Below, piece after piece: positions 1-14,100 of a stretch of 64,000 nucleotides of DNA (the first letter of the stretch is position 1; each line of letters begins with the position of its first letter). Under the pieces are notes generated by a model. The model ran no database searches, was not told the origin of the DNA, and saw nothing but the letters and a program-made list of their open reading frames with translations. Source of the DNA: Anoplopoma fimbria (taxonomy: Eukaryota > Chordata > Actinopteri > Perciformes > Anoplopomatidae); contig NC_072472.1 of assembly GCF_027596085.1 (NCBI RefSeq), forward strand, positions 15,839,971 through 15,903,970, read 5' to 3'. A program made the position numbers and the translations under genes.

Positions 1-3000
1 GGACGAATTTGAAGGACAATTTGTCATATTTTCAACACGCATAACCCCATAGATTCGATTATCTGAGTGGATACTGGAACTTTGGTGTCTATCTGAGAAA
101 TATGCTTAGGAATAATGAAATACTGAATTTCTAAAGCTACTCACAGGCAAATTCCCAGACAATGGATTTGGCCACTGATAGCACCTTGCATCACCTACAA
201 CCACTATCTGTCTCGTCTCAAGGTTGGATTCACAAAAGATATTGTGGTTATGATATTGAGTTTAAATGGCCCCTTTATTGCATCAAGAACACAGTAGGCA
301 GTAAACTGGCAGACGAAAAAAGAAAGGTCCTGACCGACAAGGTGCAGAGGTATTTCACAAAACTTCAGGCAAGGAATTTAAACATTACAGAGATGAAATT
401 GTATTTTGGTGAGACTCCTTATGAATGTGCTTCAGTTACCACTCTCTCTCTGACGACGTCACTGTAACTACATGTGGATAGTGACGCTGATCTTTGTAAA
501 TTGGACAGTTTTTGCAATGAGGCTCATTTGCATAGAAAGGAAAGATTTTTCATCACGCATATAGCCTCATTTTAATATGTACAAATAGTAAAGGAGCACA
601 ATCCTTTTTTGAATTCGCCCTTTAATGTTTTAAAATAGGGTGCTCAGATTACTACCACAATCATGTGATGTCGAAACAATTATGTTGACATAGAAATAGC
701 AGTTTGACATCATTAACAAACTTAATTGTTACCGCTGGCAGGGAGATATATTTGTTCCCGTTTGTTTTAGATATTTCCAAAACTTGGTAAAAGATTTCAA
801 AAGATTTTGGGGTGAAGTCCAGCTGTCAATAAAAAAAAAAACCAAGTCATTTGTTTTGTTAAGGGTCCGGATTAGGGTGCAGGTTATGTTTTTTTTTTTA
901 TGAATTTCTTAACATTGGATGAAATGTCCTTTTTCAACATTTTCACTATTTTGTTATGAACTACTAATGAAAAAGTCTGGCAGATGTATTGATGATTGTC
1001 ACACAATATCTATTTGATGCAAATCTTCATCCATCCTCACCCACAGATATTAAACATTGCTAAACATTTCCTCTAATTTAAAATATAACAATTGAATTAT
1101 GCAGCATTATATGTTCCCTGTGAGAGCTTTCTAGTGTTTACAATAAATGATTATGTCAAGTATTCAGCTCAGAACAGAAGAAGCCGGTTGGTATGCATCA
1201 TGGTTAAGTATTCCTCAACCTCTTTGTAGTCTCACTGGGTTGTTGTATAGTTATGTTGAGGGCCATGTGAGCCAGTTTCTTTGAGGTAGGATTCAATGGA
1301 AGGCCTGGACTGGTATTTTGCAATAAGAGTGGACTAATAAACTCATTCATGTTTGAAGAAGTTCAAACGGAAAGTAAGTCCGTTGTGAAGCATGTTTTTG
1401 AGCCGATTACACACTTGTTTTGAGGTAAAGCTATTAGTAAAACCATGCAAAATATTATATAAAGGCAAAAAAATGACGAAAACACAGACTGGTTGATTCA
1501 CATTGTAGAAAAATCCATATCTCCCTGTAAATATTGTCATTTCTGTCCATGCCAAGCCACAGGAGTTCATCATTCTTCACAGTTATGTACGTTTGCAAAA
1601 CCATTTCACAGACCTTATTTTATCAACTGTATATAAGGTTTTTATCCACTTTTTGTATCATAGTATGAAAAGTAATACCTTCTATTTTTTTTTTTTGCCA
1701 TTAAGGATTATTTTTTATTTTAGTAAAAACAAGACTATTCAACTGCTTCATAATGATTTCCTTTATATCTCACAGTTAAAAAACATTGTGAGTTTCATAT
1801 GGTGGGGCGTACAAAACATTATAATGCAGTCTCTCTTCCATTATGTGTTAACGTTTTAAGACATGAGAAGAAAATTAGTCGACTACTTGTATATATAGAC
1901 TGTACGCATTTAAAAACAACAAAACATATGTCTATGGTTTTACAATACAGGGATGTCATTCAATTTTGGGCGTTAGTTGGCAAATGACCTTCAGCCTTTG
2001 AAATATGCATCATGATACTTTTGTCTGTCGGGGTTGGATTCTGTAATATTATGTTATTTGTCAATCAAAATGGCTGCAGGGGATGGAAGTCACATAACTG
2101 AGATTCTTACTTTTTTTTTTTTTTTTTACTGGGCATGACAGGAATGTTTCTGAATTCTCATCCCCCCCCTCAACTGACCTGAAAAAAGACAAAGAAGGAA
2201 ACCAGCCACATATTCCCTCTGAACAAAGTTAAACTGAGAAGCCACTGAAACATAGCCTGATAATCAGAGCATTACATTTCACCTCACTATTTGAATCACT
2301 GACATGATTGGAGATGTCGACATCAAGTCAGTGGTCTGAAACAAAGCAAACTGAAACCATTGTAGTGGAGATCCATCAAAATGAGATCAGTATTAGGATG
2401 TAAAACTAGATATTGTCTCAGATTTTGGTCACCATGATAATCTTAAATTGTATTTAACTGATCTGTGTTATTCTGATTTGAAATTAATAATCATGTTGCT
2501 TAAACTATGGGTTTTTTCTGGACATTAAAGGCTGAATTACAGTTCTGTGAAATCCTAATTGAATGTCTTTGTTTCAAGAAGTTTATGAAAACCCCATATC
2601 AGTGTTGAGCTACTGATGAAAAATTCAGATGACTCTTGATTTTTTTTTTTTTTTTAAATACTGCTTGCTCTGCGGCTGAGACTGACTGCGTCATAATGCA
2701 GGTCAGTGTGTAATGAAGGTTTCAGGAATGTGATTGGTTGATGTGTTGGAGCTGAGGAGAGACACTGCAGACCATAGTCTCTCTGCCCACTGTCTGTATC
2801 CGTCCCTCCTGGCAACCTCACAGCTATAGTTACTGGCTCACAACGTAATGTGTGTGAGTGTGTTTTCTGTCAAGTGTGTGTGTGTTTGTGTTTGTGGGAG
2901 TGTCTGCTTGCACTGGAAAGGCTGAGGAGCTTGACACAGTACACTGTATTCATGGGCGGATCTGTGGATCTCACACCCTCACCACTGCACAAGAATACGA

Positions 3001-4122
3001 CAACGAGATGTACGTTTGATAGTTCCCGATTTGGCGTGTGTGTGCGTGTGATCGAGGAAATGATTCAGGTTTTGCTACTGGAAATGTGCTTGAATGACCA
3101 ATGTGTTTCATGTGGTCACCACAAGTGAAAGTGCAAATGAGTCACTAGACAAACACAGACACAATAGTACAGGAAACCACAGCGATGTCTACACACCCCA
3201 GTGCCTTGGACACGCACACACTCGAGTTACTTGATTGCAAAAATTGAGGATTTTAACTTGCTCATAACGGCTTTCCACTATTGTGAATCCTATGTCTCAA
3301 GTGGAATAGGAAAGACACACCCAACAAAGTGTTTTGATTTATTGCTTTTGAAACAAAAGCAGTTGTTCTATGGAGAGACATGCAGTGTTGAGTCATCTGA
3401 ACTAATGACCCACAGTTGAAGAAGAATACTGAGACACTAATTGTTCTCTTTTTAAGGGCAAATGCAAATTAAGGGAAATAATTCCACTACATTATGTATA
3501 TGTAGAATTAAATAAACATATTAACAGCCCTGAATTTCGACAGCAGTCACATGCTATAATAGTTATACAGTTGTTCTTTGTTTTCTGTTTGATAAGTTGA
3601 TAGAAATATTACTTGTTGTTAAAAAAGTAAAGCTATAATTAAACTGTAATATACTACTCATATACTTTCGTATTTCAATAAAACACTGAATTGTATGTAT
3701 TCAGAAGCTTGTATCTTAAGGGGAAAATGAGGATTGTAAAATTTCTGCAGCTAAAAAGGGAAGCTTAGTACTTACATATATTAATGTTTCTTAATACTAG
3801 AAAGTGTTACTAGTACTACTTAATACTTATTCTTTGACTGTTTTTGTGGTTATTATTATTATTTGTTTAACATTTTGTTATGATTTCAGTGATGAAGTTG
3901 CAGCTTCCTTTAGAGACTGACCATGTGTCTAGTCCTCATTAAATAACAAGAGCTGTTACCCGTTAGAGCTCGTGTTTTTACAGACACATTCTAAAACCTT
4001 GGTGGAATACGTCAGTTACTGTAAGTTAGTGCCGAGTTATTTTCAAGTTTGTAGTCAACAGTATATCTTGTTTATTTGCAGTAGTCTTTTTTTAACTGTC
4101 AAAAACTTTTCAGGATAACTTT

Positions 4123-4149
4123 CACAAACTGCAGATTCTGCAGTTTGTG
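4123..4149. repeat. perfect short palindrome, 12-bp arms
   Basis: CACAAACTGCAG and its exact reverse complement flank ATT. Further imperfect pairing (TTTCACAA with TTGTGAAA) can extend the stem. No element structure is evident. Confidence 0.8.
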
Positions 4150-4928
4150 TTCTTGTGAAATATTGGAGTCTGCTTTGAGCTAAACAAAATTTGCCCCTTA
4201 GCTTTGTTAAACCAATTATAAATCAAAATCTCCTTATCCAATGTTTGAAAACATTACAAAAGCAAATGAACCAATGAATTACTATAAAAAACATTAAGAA
4301 CTCCATCATTTCCACACACATCAAAGAAAACAGTCAACAAAAGGGGGAAAAATCAACTACTTGTCAAGAATTGCAATTATAAAAGACAAAAGAGATGCTG
4401 GCTGATGTTAGAGGTGGTGGAGCAGCAATATGAGACCCATCTTCCTCAAATCCCAAACAGCCACAGGGACAGATTGCAGAGAATAAAGATGTTATTGATT
4501 ATTTATAATGTGTTAAAAAATGTGGAGCCAGGATTGGCTTCAGGGAAGTCAGGGCCAACACAAGAGCCAAAAAATATCAAACTGGCAAGGTAACACATAT
4601 AAACAAACAAAATCAAACAAAAGAAGATCAATTAAACCAAATGACTTAACTTTCCCAACTCAAGTAAATAAACAAGAGAAAACTAAATTAATATACCTGG
4701 CAGCAAACCTCTACATGCTCCAGAAAGACAAAGACAATGCTGAAGAGAGTACATTTCACTAATCACTGATGGGACACACACAAGTGTGGCTGGTTGGAAA
4801 GAGAGGAAGATGACATTTGTCGTAGACGCCGTTTTGGCTCGGCATGTAGTTAACTGTCACTTGGGAGCAAAAGTCACCCGCAGGCGTCGTCAATCTGACC
4901 AATCATCGTCAATGCGTCTCTTAGCATA

Positions 4929-5032
<104 letters not shown>

Positions 5033-7406
5033 AGCACACCTGTCATTAGGTCATATAAGATAAAATACACTGACAAAATGTAAGGGGAGATTTTCCTTTG
5101 GAGTTGCAGCCCTATTGACCCCGTCTGAATTAAGTCAAAGCTTGATTATCCTCTTTTCCTCTGCTTCAATTACTGCGTCTTCTTGATAATGGGTATAGAT
5201 TAAGGGGATAATGTCCTTGACTGCACCTTTGTGAGAATCAGAAGCTCAGATATTTATGAATTTTTCCGATTTTATAAAAGCAAATGCGATTGATCTTATT
5301 AATAATCAATGCTAGTAAAGGATGATTCTGAATCTGCCACTGATATTTTGCAGGTATGGAGGTAGCTCAAGTCACATCTTGAGCAGTTTAGCTTTCAGTC
5401 AGTGAACTTTTATTGCCTGAGAAAGGCTAATTGATAAAGTTAATTGCCACTTGTTTGACTGCACTAGACTGCACTGACTGCGAATCTCATTCTTACAGAC
5501 TAATTACTGCCGTCTCGTAGATTCAGAGCATTGGCTGTCCTATTCCACCTCGACAGCAGACATGTGTAACAGTCTGGTAATGTCTGTGTAATGTTTGGTC
5601 CTCAGCTGGTTGTTTAATAAAACAACTCGGTGACGCAGCTTCCAGGGAGTGATGTCCAAAATGTAAAAGAGTAACTTGTTAGAGGAGAAGGGCGCTACCG
5701 CAGACTGCAGACGTTACAAGGATGCAGTGTCTGTGACATCACCCACAATCCAAATATGGGCAAAGGGGTGGCAGCCTGCTGTGAGGAGCGAGAATAAACT
5801 ACCACGACTGACTGTGAGAGGCTGCAAGGTCCATCATTCAAGTCTCTCTAAAGCCCAGCCCTGGTTAGCTTTTATTTTTGCTGACTTTAATATATTGCAT
5901 AGTGTTTAATAGGATTATTTACTGTTTATTAATACAATATGATAAGAGAGTTCCTGTTCACCTGTTGCGATGGGATCAGACATGATTCAATAAACTTCTG
6001 TTCTTCTCCTGCATGAACCAACAAACCAACAGGTTCAGTAATATATCAGGCTTCATATAGCTGATACCAATCCAGCAAAAAACTCTAAATTCTATTTAGT
6101 ATTTAACATTTGATAAGACTATTTGTTATAAAATTTTGCTTTTTGTATTTTTTTTAAAAAGTCTGAGTTTTCTTGTTGCAGCATCATGTGACCATTAGAA
6201 AAATAGCAGCTTATTGCTCTTCTTTATTGGTTTCACAATACAGCAGTGTTGTTTGTTGCTCAGGCTTTTTACCTGTAACCATAAAGTCTCTCTCAGTTAC
6301 TTTATAATTTTCACAGTGTGATTCAATGTAATCCCATACTACTATATTGCAACTAGAATGGATAATTATGGTGTTGAATATAGTTAATTTGTTATCTTTG
6401 TTTCATTAGTTCATGTTCAGTAGTCGCCCAAATTGCCCTCAATAGTTTGAGGCTCAGTTGCACAAGCTCTCTGGTTGATTCACTGAGACGTATATGCAAA
6501 TCAAGTTGTGGCAGAAATATGCCCCCCTAAAATAGTGCGTGAACACCAATCCCAATTCAATCACAGTTGAAGCGTACTTTGCACACAGATGGAACGGCCT
6601 CTCCCTCACATGCTTGGCTTGTTGGCTGCTCCGCCTGCTGAGGTCCTGCAGCAATAATCACGGGCAAATGGCGCAAACTGCACCGTCTTCTGGATGACCT
6701 GCACCTTTAAGTCAGTCTTTGTTTTGTGCGTCAGTAACTGACATAGCTGACACAAAGAGCCCAAAGTCTTGCCGAATTGAATATATTACATCTTATCTGT
6801 CATTGCATACAGGTGCAGGCACAAAGTCGAATTCAAATTGTCAGAATCACATTTGTTCTTCTTTTTATATGGGTTTCCAGAATAAGATTTGTATCACTCT
6901 GCACAGTACAGTAATCTTTTTAATTTAAAAACAGAGGCATCACACAACTTGAGCGTCTATTGTGATGCTTCTGTAGACTATATCCCTTGTCAGCTGAAGT
7001 CTATCTATTAGGCCAGCCTCTCTGTAAAGCTGGCATGTGTCTTGCGGCCAAGCACACCATTAACTGTGGAATTAGAAACCTTGAGAAGTTGTTAATCACC
7101 ACAGTCATTCACATTCCACATAGATTCTACTCTGCTCAGGACCTCGGCGAGCCGGGGATGGGGCATGGTCTGCGGAGAGCTGGGCCAATGCTATTGGACC
7201 CAGTGGTCTTTAATTAGAGGGAGAGCTTGGCAGGGACTGATGGAGGAGAAAGGCTCTCAGGATGTGAGTCCAGGGTGAGAGGGTTCACACACAAAACACT
7301 GGCTTTTCATCACCGCATGACTCACTCAGTTTGTGTGTAAAGTGTGTGCATGTGTGCAAGGCAGAGAAAGTGAGAATATGTGTGTGCGTGAGTTCGTACT
7401 GTATGC

Positions 7407-7407
<1 letters not shown>

Positions 7408-7463
<56 letters not shown>

Positions 7464-7487
7464 TGTGTGTGTGTCTGTGTGTGTGTG
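7408..7487. repeat. (GT)n microsatellite, interrupted
   Basis: It starts with 27 pure GT units, then GT with two CT interruptions. Confidence 0.97.
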
Positions 7488-8521
7488 CAAATGGCGGTGC
7501 GTGCGTGCGTTTCTTACCTCACTGCTCAGGCATTCCAGTAGAGAAAGTGGTGTGAAGAGAAAGAGTGGCTCTCACAGTGTGGGTATTCATGGATCTGGCC
7601 CCCGTGGGCCGGTCCGGGCTCCAGTGTTCACAGACAAAGCCTCTCCAGCAGGACCCAGACACACTCACACAGAAAAGGGGAGCAACAGAAGGAGAGGAAC
7701 GCAGGAGAGGGGGAGACAAGGTAACAAGGGGAGAGAAAACCGAGAAGGGGCGGGAGAGGGCAATGGGAGAAGGTCTGAGTGTCAGCTCCCATTCATCCGA
7801 GAGTGCAGGTGTGATGGGCTGTCATTTAAAACTGGATCAACCCAAACCTGCTCCGCTTCGATGCAATTTTCTATTTGTATTTTTTAAATCTGTAAAAACA
7901 TGTTTTAAGCCAATGAAGCAAGACCTTGTCTTTCCAAATTTACGTCACAAACTCCAGACTCATGGGTTGTTATCTGGCTGGTTATAACAGAGATGCTTTA
8001 TAGGGCCTCTCATCTGTACTTTGTCTAAGTCGTCACACTGAGAGACACTTGCACTCCCTGCACTCCCTGCACTCAACACCACCTTTATTCTTTTTTTTTT
8101 TATGTTTGCACTAGCGGACTCCATAAAACTATCCCAGTCTCCTCCTGGGAAACAGGCTCCTCCCTCTCTTTTCACATCAACCAATCCCGTCTCTCTCTTC
8201 CAGCGCTCTTTACTCCCTCCAGCATTAAGCCAGCAGCTTGAGCTCCTAGGATTCCATGAGTTTCTTCCACTTGGCCGTCCTGTCACTGTTCCCCCTGCGT
8301 GGCCCCTATCCCTAGATCGGGTAGCCTGGTTCACTGTGTCCTTAAACAACCCGCGTGCATGTACAGGAAAGGGGCCCCGAAATGGGGAGGCCCATATCTA
8401 ACCCTTAGTTTTTACAGAGAGACAGATTAGCACTGGAAAATCCCCTCACTGACTTTCCTTATTACAGTCATTACAAGTCTAATATTAATGGTCTCTACTG
8501 CATATGTTATTCATATATATA

Positions 8522-8751
8522 CAGTACCAGTCAAAAGTGTGGACACACCTTCTCATTCAACTACTTTGAAGAATCTAAAATATAAAACATATTCTGGTTT
8601 GTTGCGCATTTGTTTGTTTACCACATAATTCCATATGTGTTCCTTCATAGTTTGGATGTCTTCAATATTAATCTAAAATGTAGAAAAAAATAAAAAATAA
8701 TATATATAAAAACCATTGAATGAGAAGGTGTGTCCAAACTTTTGACTGGTA

Positions 8752-8754
<3 letters not shown>
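8522..8754. mobile_element. Tc1/mariner-type MITE with 39-bp inverted termini
   Basis: The left end 8522-8560 and the inverted right end 8716-8754 match at 38 of 39 positions, starting CAGTACCAGTCAAAAG. Flanking TA on both sides is the Tc1/mariner target duplication. The 233-bp interior does not code. The right TA runs directly into a 31-unit (TA)n microsatellite. Confidence 0.88.

Positions 8755-8816
<62 letters not shown>
8755..8816. repeat. (TA)31 microsatellite abutting a MITE
   Basis: An uninterrupted TA array begins at the target-site TA of the preceding transposon, which suggests it grew from the insertion site. A short TATATATA also flanks the left end. Confidence 0.95.
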
Positions 8817-8819
<3 letters not shown>

Positions 8820-8940
8820 GACCCAGATGTAGGTGTTGTAGCTACTCAGCATTAAGTACAACGATAGACACAAGGCATTTACAAAAGTAATTAACAAAAA
8901 CAATCTACATACTCTAATTAATCACCAATCAATCACCGAG

Positions 8941-9003
8941 CCAAATTCCTTGCATGTGTAATGTAATTGGCAATAAACAGCTTCTGATTCTGATTCTGAT
9001 TCT
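8941..9003 (+). mobile_element. LINE 3' tail with (TTCTGA)n end
   Basis: The sequence AAATTCCTTGCATGTG, then TTGGCAATAAA, followed by three to four TTCTGA units is the 3' terminus of a common fish L2/CR1-type LINE. Only about 60 bp survive. Confidence 0.65.
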
Positions 9004-10783
9004 AAAGATGAGCATCTTTTCATGTTATTATTTGGGCTATATTGACATACAGCTTTGGTGATTTGGCAACCGTTATAGTAATCTCATATTTTGCTCCATG
9101 TGCCTTTACACACTAACAGTCAGCTATGCAGGTAATCAAAATTCCTCGTGTTTGAATAACAGCGGCAGATCAATAAAGAGACTAGTTCCTGTCCAGATAG
9201 TACATCAAGTAGTCTTCTTAGTAATTCAGAGGCTGCTGTCATTCATTGATACCGGAGGTCATTAGATATCAGAATGTTTTTCTTTCTTCTTAGTTTAGAG
9301 TAGTGACATACAGAATTCTGAAATATTTTCACTAATTCAAAACCATTTGTGATACTTTGTAAAGTACATTGTCATGTAATTATTACCTTTAGAAAATGTT
9401 TTTTGTTTAGCCTCAGTGATTCACGGGCGAGTCAGTAGGTGAATTGAATTTTGTATTGAGTTTTGTACTTTTAAAAACTTTGGCAGATCATATTTTGAGC
9501 AGAAACAATACCAAGCAGAGGAAATGATGGATTTTTTTTCTTTGATGTTCCATTTTAGAAATATAATGAACATATTGTAGTACTTTTAATCTAGATACAT
9601 TTCTAAACTACAGTATTTTAACTCCTATAGAACTCTAAGGATACTGTGCTCCCTTACATGGGACACCTGTCTGTTTTTGGATGGATGCCACCCGTTGGTG
9701 GATGGATGCATGCTTGGATGGCAGGCACCTGCTAGGTTGAAATTGATGGCCTTGTCCTGAAGCAGACATATTACGTCCCTACTGAAGTTAAACTACTGGT
9801 CGGCATTGTGAAATGCGATACCAGTTTTATGTTTCAAGGCCATGTTAAGAAATTGTGTAAAAGTAAAAGGTAGTATTCAGCAGCTTAGTCATGTGGCTTT
9901 AGAATCTGTGTGAATGTTTGCCATCTAAAGCTATGAAAGTAATGTGGGATGTAATAATGTAATGTGGGTGCTTTTAGCAAAACTTCTAAATCTAAATAAG
10001 TAGAGGCACAAGCGGTGCAAGGTGGTGCAATAGACAGTAAATAAATATGTTTCTTTGGCTGATATGGCCATATTTAATAACAGTGAGGATCCATGTTCAC
10101 ATTGCTTGTAAGGAAAAAAATCCTGACACTTTAGTTATACATCACTCATTCAACATTCCATCATTTCTCAAGGCTGAATCTCAAATTAATGGTGTGAGTC
10201 GTGTACTTACTAAAATGAAGAGAGGAGTACCTTTTGATTAGGTTTAAATTGCAGATATTTCAGGTTGCACTCCAAGTCTTGCTCTGAATAGATTTAACCT
10301 ACTTTTTGTTTGCTAATGCTTGGATGAATGAAACCGGGTTATTCTCAGAATTGCAGCATAGCTATTTAAAAAGGTTCAGTCGGTACAAAATTACTTAGCA
10401 TGGTATTTTATACTCTTTTTGTTTTTGTTTTGATAGTTGTGTGAATACCATGAGATAGGTCAGCCTATTTAAAGGATCTTCCCTGTACAGTTGTGCTTCA
10501 TTGACTTGATAAATCTATATCATTCATTCTTCATTATATACATATCTCAGTCTGACAACTCACATGACGGGGATTTAATTTAATTATATAATATAGAGTT
10601 TATTTGGACTCTGATTTCATCAGTAAACTAAGCAGAAAGGGGATTGAATGGGGGAGAACCAAACTGTGAGCTTTGAGTTGTATGGTGATTATAAAATCCT
10701 ATATTGAGCAGTTCAGTAATAGAAGCAGTGGTTTAAATGAGCGAATGGTGAGTTGGATGTGAGTTGGTGTAAGTAGTGTAAGA

Positions 10784-11124
10784 CAGTGGTCCCCAATCTT
10801 TTTTGCGACCGGTTTCATGTAAGATAATATTTTCACGGACCGGCCTTCAAGGTGTGGTGGATAAACACGACGAAATAAAATGATACGACCGAGTCATTTT
10901 TGCTAGCTTGTGGGCTTGATTTTGAGGTAACGTATCAGGTGACCGAGACAAGCGTCTTGACATGTGTCGAGAGGCACAGGCGGATGTAATTGGAAGAGAA
11001 TCTGGTCATTTTTCAAAATAAAACATCTTTCAGACTCTGATAATCAATAAAATGGAAATATTATAAGTTATTTATTCTCTCTGTTCGGCCCAGTACCAAA
11101 TGGCCTGGTGGTTGGGGACCGCTG
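10784..11124. mobile_element. hAT-type non-autonomous element with perfect 8-bp target duplication
   Basis: The ends read CAGTGGTCCCCAATC and, inverted, CAGCGGTCCCCAACC (13 of 15 match). The element is flanked by GTGTAAGA at 10776-10783 and 11125-11132, an exact 8-bp duplication. It is 341 bp and does not code. It is distinct in sequence from the hAT element at 55.4 kb. Confidence 0.9.
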
Positions 11125-14100
11125 GTGTAAGACATCGCATAGCTATACCCATATTTAGAGATGCATCTTGTAAATTGAGGAATATTTGAAACCACAAATC
11201 CCTTATCAGCCATTGTTGGACTGCAGATGAACCATTACAGGTCATGGTCCGCCTTTTACACTATTAACTGTATCATGAATGAATGGCCATTTTATATGGG
11301 GATAATGAAGGCACAGTAGACACACTGTCATATGGCTTGACTCCTGATCCTCTCAAATCACTGGTGACCAAGAGGCCACGACCCCAGCATCTGCCAGCAG
11401 TGGCAGAAGGAGTGGCGATCGACGACTGTCTGAGTCCCACCTACAGCAGACAGATGCTGTGTAAGATGAAGTCTCCGCAGTGAACCCGCCCAAACACTCA
11501 CTGCCTCTGACTAAGTCACACAGGGGAAGATGAGTCATTAGACATCGATCTTGACTTCTTCAACTCCAAGCTACACAAAAGTTTTTTAGGATCCCCCAAT
11601 GATGACTGTAGTCTAAAACTGCTATGAAATGTGAGCCTCAGTGTCTAAAGCCAAATTTTGTAATTATTTTGCTCAATTTAGCCTTAAAGGGAAGCTATTT
11701 AAAAGGCAGTAACAACAGTATGTGGCGTTGTTGGGTGAGAACTTCCACAAATGTCAAAATTCTTTCACCGAGACAGACAAAACCTTAGAGATACTTCAAG
11801 GGAGCATGGTCACTCTGTTTGACCTTTCAACGCACCATTGGCCTTCTGATTCCAGATGTGATTTTGTGGAAGATTAGTAAGTCTCTCTTGTATCAAATCA
11901 GGACTTTGTGAAGCAGGTTTGTCATTAACCAAGAAACATGATTAAAATTTAGATTAAATGCCAATAAAATGCCAAGAATAACTATAGAAATAAAACAACC
12001 ATGGGTTTCTGAATATTAAGAAAAATTAATTATATATATATATATATATGTGTGTTTTTCCCTTTTATTATTTTCCTTTTGAACACTTAATATCACAGTT
12101 GTTCTTGCTTAATTGGTTATTGTAAAGGCGAGAGAGCAGTGCAACCACGGCCCTAATAGGGCTGTGAGATATGAACAAAATGTTCTATCCCAATATAAAT
12201 AATTTCATATCTTGATATTGATATATATCATGATTTATCATGTTATCTGGAAAACTGAATAAATGATGCATCTTTATGAAATACCCATATCCTAAATGTT
12301 ATTTTTGCATACTCCTGTGTGGATTGAATACTTGACAGTTTCAAATGAAATAATATAGAAAAGTATTTCGAGCTAAACACTGATGATTGGATGCATGTAC
12401 ACAAATGCGGAGTAATCAGATCAAGACAATAGTTTGATTTAACTGAACTTGTGTATTTCCATTAGCCGAATGCTTATCTATTCCGATTTTCTGAGAAATT
12501 TAGTATATGCGTTGGTATTATCGATTTAGACAACATAATTGTGTATCAGGATACCTTGATATATGATTTCATCACAATGTGGTGCCATTAAAAAGATTAA
12601 TGATCATACTTTATTATGGCCCAGCCCTCATTATGATATCATATTTTTTATCAAACCAGTTAAACGTTTTTTTTCTTTTCTTATATGTCTACAGCAAATA
12701 AGTAATATAGTACATAGCCAAAAACATAAGTTTCCTCACCCATTTTCAACATTTGTTTACCTTTACTTTTGAATTATTTTTGTACTTTTTTCATATTTTG
12801 TTAAGTTATGACAACATAGTATCATAATTTGTGGTGTCAGTGGAGCCGTTGTTTTATTTTTGGCAAATTAGATTGGTTTCTACTCGCTCACAACTAATGT
12901 CTTCATCCTTGAAAAACACATTGTTATCCAAATCCACTAGCATTGAGATGATTTTTTAGAACATTTATAGAGTCAATTATTAATCTTTATAGGATCCATA
13001 TTTTAATCTCCAGACACGTATTTAATAGAACAGTGACAATTAGTGTAGAAATGATAATTGTTGGAATGTTTTCATCTTTACCTTTAGCTATAATTGTGCT
13101 TATGTATCTTTATTGACTTGTATGGGAGGCTAGGGTTATAAGAGTATAAATATAGTGCATATTTTTAGTATTGAACAAAACTCTCCTAGTACTATTTATT
13201 TGAGTGAGTATTTTTTTGTGCTCCAAACGTGAACAGCAGTGCGTGCATGAGAGCTAAGTTCGATGCACGTAAGTGAAGCTGTTTGCCTCGTTCCTTCCTG
13301 TGTGTTCTGAAATCTCCTTTGCTGCAGACAGTCTGGGGTGCAGAGATGGTGGAGGGCGGGGGGGGAGGTACGCAGCGGACATGGCGGCAGGCCAGAATCA
13401 ATTGGCAGTGTAATGAGATGGCCGGGTGCCAGGTAACCATGGAGCTACCCTCTCTGCCTGTCTACCAGTGCAGAGTTCAAAATTAAACTGAATGAATGAG
13501 AGGAGGGAGGGGAAGGAGGGCAGGGAAATAAGGGCCTGAAATGGCAGGAGTGGAGGGTGAGGGAGAGAAAGAAATGGCAAGAGAGGAGGGTGGCTGATGA
13601 GGCACTGTGGGCTATTTCAAAGCAGTGCTGTACAATTTAACTTGAGCCCTCATTTCAGAGAAGGAAGATGGAGGGGGTAAACTCACGATCCACCCACGAG
13701 TTTTGTGCGGCGAAATATCTGGAAATACAGTTTCTGTCCATCTGCATTTGGCTATTTTGCACTGCCAGCATTTAAGTAAAGAACAAGTGCGTTTCGCAAG
13801 GAAAGTAAAAAAATGTGACCTCCCTGAGTTTATTCCTTGATGTACAAGTTGAGCTGCCTGTTTTGCGAGTCCCATGGCATTAGTGGCTTTAATTTGCCTG
13901 TAAGTCTCATTCCTTCATCCCCTCCTAGACCCACACTCTTCCTCCTGTCATGGAAGATGTGTTAATATTGAGCATTTGGCTGCATTCTTAAAGTGATTAG
14001 TACAAGCCAGTGGATCCTGCAGATGAATAGAAATTAAGTAATTAATACAGTAATTAGATCTTTTTCTCCGTCTTGCCCCTGCTATGTCATTGTGCTCGCT

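Noticed and set aside
162..467. 101-codon plus-strand open frame near the left edge
   Set aside because: No domain, no recognisable family, and no supporting splice sites or neighbours. The length is within chance for this much sequence.
7333..7887. 184-codon open frame
   Set aside because: Its first third is Cys-Val repetition from the (GT)n microsatellite, and the rest is low-complexity Arg/Gly/Glu. It is not a gene.
7960..8349. 129-codon minus-strand frame in a GC-richer stretch
   Set aside because: Arg/Gly/Ser-rich with no motif. It overlaps an equally long frame on the other strand, which points to composition and not coding.
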